A stretch of 13,951 bases of DNA from positions 1-13,951 of the forward strand of contig JADGHA010000060.1 in NCBI GenBank assembly GCA_019689695.1. The letters are read 5' to 3'. The notes below the pieces were generated by a model. That model saw nothing but the letters and a program-made list of their open reading frames with translations, had not been told where the DNA came from and ran no database searches. A program made the translations under genes and the position numbers. Each line of letters opens with the position of its first letter. Within the stretch, counting starts at the first letter, position 1. Of this stretch, positions 5,997-12,011 are shown in pieces. The stretch is from Micromonosporaceae bacterium (GTDB taxonomy: Bacteria > Actinomycetota > Actinomycetes > Mycobacteriales > Micromonosporaceae).

Positions 5997-6854
5997 CAGG
6001 AGCCGGCGCAGCCGGTCGGGGTCGGCGATGATGTCGATGGCGCTGACCGTGCCGCCCGAGATGGCGAAGGCCATCAGCGCCACCGGCTGGCCATCGGTGG
6101 TACTGAGCAGCCCGGCGGCTCCGTTGACGAGTACCGGCTCCGAGGCGTACGCGAACCGGGCGAAGGTGATCGCCTGCTTGGCCACCGCCGCGGCGCCCCT
6201 GATCTTGGTCAACGTGGCGCCGCGGTCGGCCCGCAGCAGGACATCGGGGTGCAGCACGCCGACCAGCGCCTCGAAATCGCCGCGCCGGGCGGCGGCCAGG
6301 AACGCCTCGACGACGCGGCGCTGGCGGGGCAGGTCCCGTTCCGGCGCGGACGCCCTCGCCTGCACCCGGCGCCGGGCGCGGCTGGCCAGCTGCTTGGCCG
6401 CGGCCGGCGACCGCTCCAGGATCGCGGCGATGTCCTCGAACGGCACGCCGAAGCTGTCGTGCAGCACCAGCGCCAGCCGCTCGGCCGGGTTGAGCGACTC
6501 CAGCACCACCAGCAGCGCCAGCCCGACCGAGTCGGCCAGCAACGCCTCGGCCTCCGGGTCGAGCTGGCCGTCCCGGCTCACGACCGGGTCCGGCAGGCGC
6601 TCCTGCATCGGGTCCTCGCGGCGGGCGGCCCGGGAGCGCAGCATGTCCAGGCACACCCGGCCGACGACCGTGGTCAGCCAACCCGGCAGGTTCTGGACCT
6701 GCCGGGTGTCCGAGCGGCTGAGGCGGATCCATGTCTCCTGCACCGCATCGTCGGCCTCCGCCAGCGAGCCGAGCATCCGGTACGCCACGGCTCGGAGATG
6801 GGGCCGGTGCACCTCGAACTGTTCGGCCAACAGCTCCTGCGCCACCCTTGACAC
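5991..6854 (-). CDS. ECF41-type (SigJ-like) RNA polymerase sigma factor with SnoaL/NTF2-like C-terminal domain
   Basis: A 287-residue alternative sigma factor. Sigma2 is at about residues 12-75, with HRPHLRAVAYRMLGSLAEAD and AVQETWIRL. Sigma4 is at about 108-165, with a helix-turn-helix near VPFEDIAAILERSPAAAKQL. The C-terminal 110 residues form a SnoaL-like NTF2 fold domain ending in a DPDRLRRLL tail. In ECF41 proteins this domain substitutes for an anti-sigma factor and controls activity in cis. The linker segment DSVGLALLVVLESLNPAERLALVLHD is characteristic of the group when read across its two halves. Start choice is uncertain: GTG 6854 is used here, but GTG 6845 is possible and neither has a clear ribosome site. 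The alpha/beta hydrolase gene lies 44 bases upstream on the same strand, so the two may share a transcript. Confidence 0.9.
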   Translation of the reverse strand: MSRVAQELLAEQFEVHRPHLRAVAYRMLGSLAEADDAVQETWIRLSRSDTRQVQNLPGWLTTVVGRVCLDMLRSRAARREDPMQERLPDPVVSRDGQLDPEAEALLADSVGLALLVVLESLNPAERLALVLHDSFGVPFEDIAAILERSPAAAKQLASRARRRVQARASAPERDLPRQRRVVEAFLAAARRGDFEALVGVLHPDVLLRADRGATLTKIRGAAAVAKQAITFARFAYASEPVLVNGAAGLLSTTDGQPVALMAFAISGGTVSAIDIIADPDRLRRLLA

Positions 6855-6898
6855 GGTAGGCGTCGACGGTTGCCCGGGCCCCGCCCCCCTCGTACCGG

Positions 6899-7729
6899 TC
6901 AGCTCTCCTGGTCGAGGAAGCTGAGCGTCACCGCGGCGAACAGCGGGGACATGAACAGGTTGTAGTGCGTCAGGCCAGGCAGGATGGCCAGCGCGTGGCC
7001 GCCCTTCGGCCGGCCCTCGCCCGCCCAGCCACCGTCGCGCAGCCCGCCGTCGAGCAGGTTGAAGACCTCCACGTAGTGGCTCGGCGGCGCCATGTCGGCG
7101 TCGGCGGCCACCACCAGCGTCGGCACCTGCAGGCCGCGAACCTCCTCGGTGTAGTCGAAGTCCTTCGCCATGGCCTCGCCGATTTTGTCGAGCAGGCGGG
7201 GGAAGTCCTCGGGGCGAGGCGCCACCCGCTGGTACAGCTCGTACATCGGGGTGTCCTTCATGAACTCCGCGGCGGCCCCGGTCACCTGGCCCTGCTGCTG
7301 GAGCATCTCGGGGTAGATCGCGTTCCGGCGGATGTTCGCCGATGCGGTGACCACCCGGCGAATCTTCGCCGGATACTTCACGGCGACCTGGAGCGCGACC
7401 CCGCCGCCGAGCGAGTAGCCGACCACGTCCGGCTCCTGCAGGCCAAGGTGGTCGATGAGCGCGGCCACGTCGTCGGCCATCAACGCCACATCCAGCGGCC
7501 GGTCGATGTCGGCGGTGCGGCCGTGGCCCTGCAGGTCGACCAGGATGACCTGGTGGTGGTCGGCCAGGGTGGGAAGGATCGGCAGGAACATCTCGCCCGA
7601 GCCGAGACCCCCGTGCAGCAGCACCATCGGGCGCCCGGTCCCGTGCGTCTCGTAGTACAGGCTGATGCCGTTGACGTCGGCGTACTGGCCCGAACCGGTC
7701 TCCACGGCGCTCTGCTGCGTACTGGTCAT
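6899..7729 (-). CDS. Alpha/beta-fold hydrolase
   Basis: A 276-residue cytoplasmic esterase- or lipase-like hydrolase; the substrate is unknown. The fold markers are all present: oxyanion-hole HGG at residues 39-41, nucleophile elbow GYSLGGG with Ser106, the acid at or near Asp212 (AADAD), and His255 in GLTHYN. The start is the ATG at 7729, because GAGGAG sits six bases upstream in the transcript. Translation open further upstream to 7795 gives a tail unlike the family. It precedes the ECF41 sigma gene on the same strand and is divergent from the SigG-like gene. In Mycobacterium tuberculosis sigG (Rv0182c) likewise lies divergent from an alpha/beta-hydrolase gene (Rv0183, a monoacylglycerol lipase). 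That parallel suggests a conserved association but does not show that the enzymes are equivalent. Confidence 0.92.
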   Translation of the reverse strand: MTSTQQSAVETGSGQYADVNGISLYYETHGTGRPMVLLHGGLGSGEMFLPILPTLADHHQVILVDLQGHGRTADIDRPLDVALMADDVAALIDHLGLQEPDVVGYSLGGGVALQVAVKYPAKIRRVVTASANIRRNAIYPEMLQQQGQVTGAAAEFMKDTPMYELYQRVAPRPEDFPRLLDKIGEAMAKDFDYTEEVRGLQVPTLVVAADADMAPPSHYVEVFNLLDGGLRDGGWAGEGRPKGGHALAILPGLTHYNLFMSPLFAAVTLSFLDQES

Positions 7730-7772
7730 GCTGTGCTCCTCGTGCGTTCTCGTCGAGCTGACGCCCTTATGA

Positions 7773-7788
7773 CCGGGCGGGTGCCCGG
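7773..7788. other. GC-rich hairpin in the shared hydrolase/sigma intergenic region
   Basis: CCGGGC-GGGT-GCCCGG forms a perfect six-pair stem with a four-base loop. It lies 44 bases upstream of the hydrolase start codon and 56 bases upstream of the SigG-like start. It could be a leader structure of the hydrolase transcript or a protein site; function is unknown. A second small inverted repeat, TGACTTGTCA at 7810-7819, lies closer to the sigma start. Confidence 0.35.
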
Positions 7789-7843
7789 AACTCATCGCTG
7801 TCGGCGGCGTGACTTGTCAGACGGCTCGGCTAGGTTCGTTGGC

Positions 7844-8824
7844 GTGAGTGATGTGGCGACCAGCGCAGCGATCGAGTCACAGCTGGAGGCGCACCGGGCC
7901 GAGCTGACCGGCTACTGCTACCGGATGCTGGGGTCGGCGTTCGAGGCCGAAGACGCCGTGCAGGACACGTTTCTGCGCGCCTGGCGGGGTTTCGACCGAT
8001 TCGAGGGGCGCTCGGCGCTGCGGTCCTGGCTGTACCGGATAGCGACCAACGTGTGCCTGACCATGCTCGGCAGCGCCCAACGGCGGGTCCGGCCGATGGA
8101 TCTCGGCCCGGCCGGATCCGGTCGCGCCACCGACCCGGGCGAGCCCAGACCGGAGGAGACCTGGGTGGGTCCGGTGCCGGACAGCCGCGTACTGCCGGAA
8201 AGCGCCGACCCGGCCGACGTGGTGGCCGGGCGGGAGTCGATCCGGCTGGCGTTCGTCGCCGCCCTGCAGCACCTGCCGCCGCGGCAGCGGGCCGTGCTCA
8301 TCCTGCGCGACGTGCTCGCCTGGTCGGCCCAGGAGGTGGCCGACCTGCTGGAAACGTCGGTGCCCAGCGTCAACAGCGCCCTCCAGCGGGCCCGGGCCAC
8401 CCTCGCCGCCGCCAACCTCACCGCGACCGACGTCTACCGGCCCATGGACGAGGAGCAGACGGCGCTGCTCGCGCGGTACGTGCGCGCCTTCGAGGCGTAC
8501 GACTTGGACGCGCTGACCAAGCTGCTGCACGAGGACGCCACGCTGTCCATGCCGCCGCTGCCGCTGTGGCTGCGCGGGCACGACGACATCATGGCCTGGA
8601 TGAGCGGGACGGGTTGCGGCTGCCGCGGGTCCCGCCTGGTGCCGGTGGTGGCCAACGGCATGCCCGCCTTCGGGCAGTACCGGCCCAGCTCCACCGGCTC
8701 GGGACACGACCCGTGGTCACTCGTCGTGCTGGAGCTGTCGGACGGCCGGATCGCGGCGCTCAACCACTTCCTCGACACGGCCCGCCTGTTCCCCCTCTTC
8801 GGGCTGCCCGACCGACTCGGGTAG
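7844..8824 (+). CDS. ECF56-type (SigG-like) RNA polymerase sigma factor with SnoaL-like C-terminal domain
   Basis: A 326-residue alternative sigma factor. Sigma2 is at about residues 12-80, with YCYRMLGSAFEAEDAVQDTF and then ALRSWLYRIATNVCLTML. An acidic, Pro-rich spacer follows at about 88-125. Sigma4 is at about 130-190, with LQHLPPRQRAVLILRDVL and VPSVNSALQRARATL. The C-terminal third is a SnoaL-like domain, with LLHEDATLSMPPLPLWLRG, VANGMPAFGQY and LNHFLDTARLFPLFGLP, as in SigG of mycobacteria. The GTG at 7844 is used as start; the next in-frame GTG at 7853 is a close alternative, and neither has a strong ribosome site. The frame is open far upstream, but that part is antisense to the hydrolase gene. 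Its last ~108 bases overlap the STAS gene on the other strand. Confidence 0.92.
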   Translation: MSDVATSAAIESQLEAHRAELTGYCYRMLGSAFEAEDAVQDTFLRAWRGFDRFEGRSALRSWLYRIATNVCLTMLGSAQRRVRPMDLGPAGSGRATDPGEPRPEETWVGPVPDSRVLPESADPADVVAGRESIRLAFVAALQHLPPRQRAVLILRDVLAWSAQEVADLLETSVPSVNSALQRARATLAAANLTATDVYRPMDEEQTALLARYVRAFEAYDLDALTKLLHEDATLSMPPLPLWLRGHDDIMAWMSGTGCGCRGSRLVPVVANGMPAFGQYRPSSTGSGHDPWSLVVLELSDGRIAALNHFLDTARLFPLFGLPDRLG

Positions 8825-9085
8825 CACACCGGCCAGGCCGAGCAGCCCGATGAGCCGGCGCAGCTCGGGGCCGGCGCTGTCGACCGCCAGCCGCCAGCCC
8901 TGCCGCGCCGCCGCCAGCCGCAGCCGGGCCAGCGCCTCGACCATCACCACGTCGGCCTGGACCACTGCCGCCACGTCGCAGACCACCACGCCGGGGTCGC
9001 GGCCGCACAGCAGCTCGGCGAGGTCGGCGCACAGCGCGGGGATGTCGGCGCGGGTGACCGTCGCGCGGACAGCGAAAGAGATCAT
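8717..9085 (-). CDS. STAS-domain protein (anti-sigma factor antagonist-like, non-canonical)
   Basis: A 122-residue protein with a STAS fold: a first strand ISFAVRATV, the central block VVVCDVAAVVQADVVMVEAL, a long helix ARLRLAAARQG, and the closing segment ELRRLIGLLGLAGVLP. STAS proteins of this size usually oppose anti-sigma factors or take part in partner switching. The position where SpoIIAA-type proteins carry the phosphorylated Ser is occupied by Asp (QAD), so the usual kinase switch probably does not apply. The last ~35 residues are charged, do not look like STAS, and are antisense to the sigma gene. The ATG at 9085 is chosen because AGGTGA lies eight bases upstream; frames open to 9313 give an uncharacteristic extension. 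It converges on the SigG-like gene. Confidence 0.8.
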   Translation of the reverse strand: MISFAVRATVTRADIPALCADLAELLCGRDPGVVVCDVAAVVQADVVMVEALARLRLAAARQGWRLAVDSAGPELRRLIGLLGLAGVLPESVGQPEEGEQAGRVEEVVERRDPAVRQLQHDE

Positions 9086-9268
9086 GGAGGCAGTCACCTG
9101 GATAGGACCAGCCAGCATCGGAAAACTCATCCCGCTGGCGCCGATGCGGTCAATGCCGCAGGACCGTCTACCCCAAGGCATCCCAGCCTGTCCGGTATGG
9201 ACGGTGGCGGCAAACTTGGTGTGGGACCGCTTCGACATCGGAGGCCACGAAGCCGGACCAACCGCCGG

Positions 9269-9284
9269 TGGGCCCGTGGGCCCA
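9269..9284 (-). terminator. Possible terminator hairpin downstream of the VOC gene
   Basis: TGGGCC-CGTG-GGCCCA gives a six-pair stem with a tetraloop, 25 bases past the VOC stop in the direction of transcription. There is no T-tract, which is common in actinobacteria. The remaining bases between 9086 and 9309 hold nothing I recognise. Confidence 0.3.
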
Positions 9285-9309
9285 GGCCGATACCTGGCCG
9301 GTGGACAGA

Positions 9310-9702
9310 TCATCTTGGGTCACGCCGCAGCGGGTGGTCGCCAGGCACCTCGACGAGCACGATGGGGACGCCGTCCGGATCCGCTATCCACATCTCGACC
9401 AGCCCCCACGGCTCTCGCTGAGGTGCACGGGTAACCGTCACTCCCGCCGCCACGAGACGGTCATGCTCGGCCCGTACGTCACGGACCTGTAGCCAGATCC
9501 GCAGCGGGCCTGCCGGGGCTGGCTCGCCGTCGGAGGTGCCGGATACCTCAAGTAGTCCTTGGCCAAGGAAGAAGACCAGCCCCGGATTCTCCGGCGGCCC
9601 GAACTCGCGATAGACCGCGAGCCCGAGAATGTCCCGGTAGAAACGGCGACTGCGCTCCGGGTTGGACGGGCGTACCAGAATGCGGCTGCTAAGTACCTCC
9701 AT
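9310..9702 (-). CDS. VOC-superfamily (glyoxalase/bleomycin-resistance-like) protein
   Basis: A 130-residue single-chain VOC protein with two beta-alpha-beta-beta-beta modules: RILVRPSNPERSRRFYRDIL with GLVFFLGQGLLEVSG, then LRIWLQVRDVRAEHDRLVAAG with WGLVEMWIADPDGVPIVLVE. Glu52 and Glu118 are in the places of the metal ligands of metal-dependent members, but the matching first-strand ligand is Arg or Ser rather than His, so the metal site looks incomplete. The family covers dioxygenases, isomerases and antibiotic-binding proteins, and the substrate cannot be told. The ATG at 9702 is supported by the homology start, with only a weak GGGAA upstream. It follows the aldo/keto reductase gene on the same strand after 92 bases, so a shared transcript is possible. 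Confidence 0.87.
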   Translation of the reverse strand: MEVLSSRILVRPSNPERSRRFYRDILGLAVYREFGPPENPGLVFFLGQGLLEVSGTSDGEPAPAGPLRIWLQVRDVRAEHDRLVAAGVTVTRAPQREPWGLVEMWIADPDGVPIVLVEVPGDHPLRRDPR

Positions 9703-9794
9703 GGCTCGATCATTCCCGGCGCAGCCGCCGAGTACCCGCCGATCCTACGTATCGCCTCGGCAAGCGGCCACGGCTGCCACGGCCCGAAACAGGG

Positions 9795-10739
9795 TCAACC
9801 GCGGGGCGGGAGTGGACTGCGTTGCCCGGCCAGTTCGGCCAGGTCCTCGGCGGTGAGGCGGATGCCGGCCGCAGTGATGTTCTCGACGAGGTGGTCGAGC
9901 GAGCTGGTGCCGGGGATGGCCAGGGTGACCGGGGATGTGGCGAGCAGCCAGGCTAGGGCGACCTGTGCTGCGGTCGCCCGGTGGCGGGCGGCGACGGTCG
10001 CCACCGGTGCCTGGTCGACCCGCGCCCGACCGCCGCCGAGGGGGAAGTACGGCACGTACGCGATGCCGCCCTGCTCACATTGCGCGAGGATCGGAAGGTC
10101 GTCCTGGTCGTGCACGCTGAAGCGGTTCTGCACGGCGGCGACCGGGGCGATCGACCGCGCTTCGGCGAGCTGGGTCGCGTCGACGTGGCTGACGCCGAGG
10201 TGCCGGATCAACCCTTCGCGGCGCAGCTCCGCCAAGGCTGCGAACCGCTCGCCGATGGACTCCCCGCCCGGCTTCCCCATCCCGCCTACGCGTAGGTACA
10301 CCAGGTCGAGGTGGTCGCGGCCGAGGCGGCGCAAGTCCTGCTCGACAAGACGGCGCTGGGCGGTTGCCGGATCGGCGAATGCGCCACCGCCCTCCAGGAG
10401 CGGACCGACCTTGGTGGCGATCACGAGGTCATCGGGGTACGGGGAGAGCGCCTGCCGGATCATCTCGTGCGCGTGCAGGTCGCCGAATCCGTACGAGGCC
10501 GCGGTGTCGATGTGGCTCACGCCGAGCTCGACGGCGCGGCGCAAAATTGCCACGCCCGCCGCGGGTTCCCGCACCCGGCCACCGAGGGCGAGCCGCATCG
10601 CGCCGAAACCGAGCCGGCTGATCCGCAGGTCACCGCCGAGGATGAAGTCGCCGGCCGCAGCGGCTGTGGTCGGGCTCTCGACGGCTGTGGTCGGGTTCTC
10701 GTTGGTTGTCACTGCGGGCACCGTCCTTGTCGTAAGCAT
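9795..10739 (-). CDS. Aldo/keto reductase with Arg in place of the catalytic His
   Basis: A 314-residue NADPH-dependent (beta/alpha)8-barrel reductase of carbonyl compounds. Barrel markers are LGFGAMRL near residue 43, HIDTAASYG with Asp78 and Tyr83, and Lys110 in VIATKVG. The fourth tetrad position, normally His in a DLxxLH motif, reads DLVYLRVGG with Arg150. AGQ and a cofactor-binding IPGTSSLDHLVEN follow near the end. The first ~30 residues are a Thr/Pro/Ala tail partly made by a tandem DNA repeat. The ATG at 10739 lacks a good ribosome site. A GTG at 10709 with AAGGA upstream is a credible alternative and would remove ten residues. It is divergent from the TetR gene, with two palindromic operators between them, so TetR control is likely. 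Confidence 0.9.
   Translation of the reverse strand: MLTTRTVPAVTTNENPTTAVESPTTAAAAGDFILGGDLRISRLGFGAMRLALGGRVREPAAGVAILRRAVELGVSHIDTAASYGFGDLHAHEMIRQALSPYPDDLVIATKVGPLLEGGGAFADPATAQRRLVEQDLRRLGRDHLDLVYLRVGGMGKPGGESIGERFAALAELRREGLIRHLGVSHVDATQLAEARSIAPVAAVQNRFSVHDQDDLPILAQCEQGGIAYVPYFPLGGGRARVDQAPVATVAARHRATAAQVALAWLLATSPVTLAIPGTSSLDHLVENITAAGIRLTAEDLAELAGQRSPLPPRG
10661..10702 (-). repeat. 21-bp tandem repeat within the aldo/keto reductase N-terminal tail
   Basis: Two adjacent 21-base units, starting at 10661 and 10682, both read CGGCTGTGGTCGGGCTCTCG on the plus strand, with one C-to-T change in the second copy; their last bases also differ. The repeat is in frame (7 codons) and produces the doubled peptide PTTAVES / PTTAAAA outside the conserved barrel. 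Confidence 0.85.
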
Positions 10740-10796
10740 CGTTGTCCGTTGATCAGGCGGAGGCGTTTCGGCACTATCCGGGTCTTCCGCGGATCA

Positions 10797-10813
10797 GCGG
10801 CTGCACTAGCCGC
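10797..10813. other. Inverted repeat in the aldo/keto reductase leader region
   Basis: GCGGCT-GCACT-AGCCGC gives a six-pair stem with a five-base loop, about 58 bases upstream of the reductase start. It lies between operator site A and the gene, so it may be in the reductase leader RNA. Function is unknown. Confidence 0.3.
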
Positions 10814-10831
10814 GGTCGCTTCACCTCTACA

Positions 10832-10846
10832 GGTACGAGACGTACC
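10832..10846. promoter_or_regulatory. TetR operator site A (candidate)
   Basis: GGTACG-AGA-CGTACC is a perfect inverted repeat in the aldo/keto reductase/TetR divergent region. An extra half-site, GTACC, continues at 10847-10851. The same arms and spacing recur at 10892-10906. Confidence 0.7.
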
Positions 10847-10891
10847 GTACCTTAATGGCTTCGAGTTCTCCACTGCACGCCCCTCCTCTGC

Positions 10892-10906
10892 GGTACGCTG
10901 CGTACC
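10892..10906. promoter_or_regulatory. TetR operator site B (candidate)
   Basis: GGTACG-CTG-CGTACC is a second perfect copy of the palindrome, exactly 60 bp from site A centre to centre. It ends one base before the TetR ribosome site GAGAGGA (10908-10914), so a bound regulator would sit on its own leader and give autorepression. Confidence 0.7.
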
Positions 10907-10919
10907 CGAGAGGAACCGG

Positions 10920-11558
10920 ATGGCCGACAAAGCGCAACCCGACTCGACACCTCAGCGACCCGCGCCGAGCAGACGGCGGGGCGCCGCGCTGGAGCAGGCG
11001 ATCCTGCGTGCGGCCATGGAAGAGCTCACCGAAACCGGCTATGCCGGGCTGACTATGGAACGGGTCGCCCGCCGGGCCGGCACCAACAAGAACGCCATCT
11101 ACCGCCGCTGGCCCACCCGCGCCGCGCTCGGCGTCGCCGCTTACCGGCAGTTCGTCGTCACCAACACGCAGATCCCCGACACCGGCGACCTTCGTGGTGA
11201 CGCGCTGGAAATGCTGCGCCGCGCCAACCGCACCTGGTCGTCACCCACCGGCGGCATCCTGCGCGCCCTGCTCGCCGGCGCCCGCGACGACCCCCAACTG
11301 CTGGCCCAACTGCAGGAGCGCACAGCCGATGCCGGAAGCGCCGCCTGGCTGACCATCCTTGCCCGCGCCGTATCCCGCGGCGAGATTGGACCCGAGGCCC
11401 TGCACCCTCGTGTCGCCACCGTCGCCGTCGTACTGCTCCGCGATGAGTTCATCACCCGCGGCTACCCCGAGGTGCCCGACAGCGTTTTGACCGACATCAT
11501 CGACGAGGTCTACCTGCCACTACTGCGCGGACGCGGCACCGACAGCCCGAGCTCCTGA
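10920..11558 (+). CDS. TetR/AcrR-family transcriptional regulator
   Basis: A 212-residue one-component regulator. After a basic, Pro-rich start, the DNA-binding domain covers residues 24-70, with AILRAAMEELTETGYAGLTM, then VARRAGTNKNAIYRRW and PTRAALG, the standard TetR helix-turn-helix. The C-terminal ~130 residues are helical and would bind a small molecule and form the dimer; the ligand is unknown. The ATG at 10920 has GAGAGGA five bases upstream and is secure. The gene is divergent from the aldo/keto reductase. Two perfect palindromes lie between them, so it most likely represses both itself and the reductase, perhaps with the VOC gene behind it. A carbonyl compound or an antibiotic could be the inducer, but this is a guess. 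Confidence 0.93.
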   Translation: MADKAQPDSTPQRPAPSRRRGAALEQAILRAAMEELTETGYAGLTMERVARRAGTNKNAIYRRWPTRAALGVAAYRQFVVTNTQIPDTGDLRGDALEMLRRANRTWSSPTGGILRALLAGARDDPQLLAQLQERTADAGSAAWLTILARAVSRGEIGPEALHPRVATVAVVLLRDEFITRGYPEVPDSVLTDIIDEVYLPLLRGRGTDSPSS

Positions 11559-11684
11559 CGACGAACGCGAAGATGGCGTCCAGTGCGATCAACTCGGTGA
11601 ACAGCAGGCCCGGTCCGATCACCGCCCGGCGCGTACGGCACGATCCGGAGGCGAAACGCGAGCAGGGTCAACGCGGCACGACTG
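11559..11684 (-). pseudogene. Possible frameshifted remnant of a small hydrophobic protein
   Basis: On the minus strand one frame reads RAALTLLAFRLRIVPYAPGG and then, after a one-base frame change near 11625, VIGPGLLFTELIALDAIFAF. Each half has the look of a membrane segment, with helix-forming runs and a turn between. No start codon or complete frame is present. It lies tail to tail with the TetR gene, and its end runs into antisense TetR sequence. The family is not recognised. It may be a decayed gene or a chance pairing. Confidence 0.25.
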
Positions 11685-12011
11685 GCGCGTGCACTCGCTC
11701 GGCCGAGTACCGGCTACCTTCTACCCCTTGACGATCAGCGACGGCGCGATCGAGCAGCGACCAGCCGGTGGTGCAGGCAGAGTGAAGTCGACGCTGGTCG
11801 CCGTCCATGATAGACCGTCGAGGAGCGCTGGCAGGTATGGGTTCCATACGGCAAGTCATCTATGTAACTTGTCGACAGGGATGACTCGTATCGTGCAGGG
11901 TCTCCGACCGAGCGCCGACGCGAAGGGGGGAGGTATGCGAGCGCTCGCGGATGAACCATCGGTAGGTGCTCCTCGGGTGCGGCGGCGAGTTTGACTGACG
12001 GGGTGTGAAAC
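11685..12011. other. Non-coding stretch with slightly lower GC, upstream of the lipoprotein
   Basis: No convincing gene is seen. A plus-strand frame open from 11689 to 11994 gives an erratic peptide without family features. The stretch has an unusual A/T-richer patch at about 11800-11900, with two inverted repeats. It probably carries the promoter of the lipoprotein gene at 12012, but no clean -35/-10 pair could be fixed. Confidence 0.5.
11835..11849. promoter_or_regulatory. Perfect palindrome, possible operator upstream of lipoprotein gene
   Basis: GTATGG-GTT-CCATAC is a perfect 6-bp inverted repeat with a 3-base spacer. It has the same geometry as the TetR operators but a different sequence. 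A second looser pair, CAAGT-N9-ACTTG, follows at 11852-11871. No regulator gene is adjacent other than the TetR gene about 280 bases away. Confidence 0.35.

Noticed and set aside
5437..6924. 495-codon plus-strand frame over the CBM2 remnant and ECF41 gene
   Set aside because: Ser/Arg/Ala-rich, out of frame with the CBM2 and antisense to a clear sigma factor.
7730..7795. Upstream in-frame ATG for the alpha/beta hydrolase at 7795
   Set aside because: GAGGAG immediately before the ATG at 7729 marks the true start.
6965..7843. Upstream in-frame extension of the SigG-like protein
   Set aside because: The extension is antisense to the alpha/beta hydrolase and has no domain; sigma-factor homology begins just after the GTG at 7844.
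9086..9313. N-terminal extension of the STAS protein up to 9313
   Set aside because: Composition does not match STAS proteins, and the ATG at 9085 has a good ribosome site.
9559..10752. 397-codon plus-strand frame antisense to the aldo/keto reductase and VOC gene
   Set aside because: Ser/Arg/Pro-rich mirror of real coding sequence, with no family features.
11689..11994. 101-codon plus-strand open frame
   Set aside because: No ribosome site, codon bias or recognisable motif.
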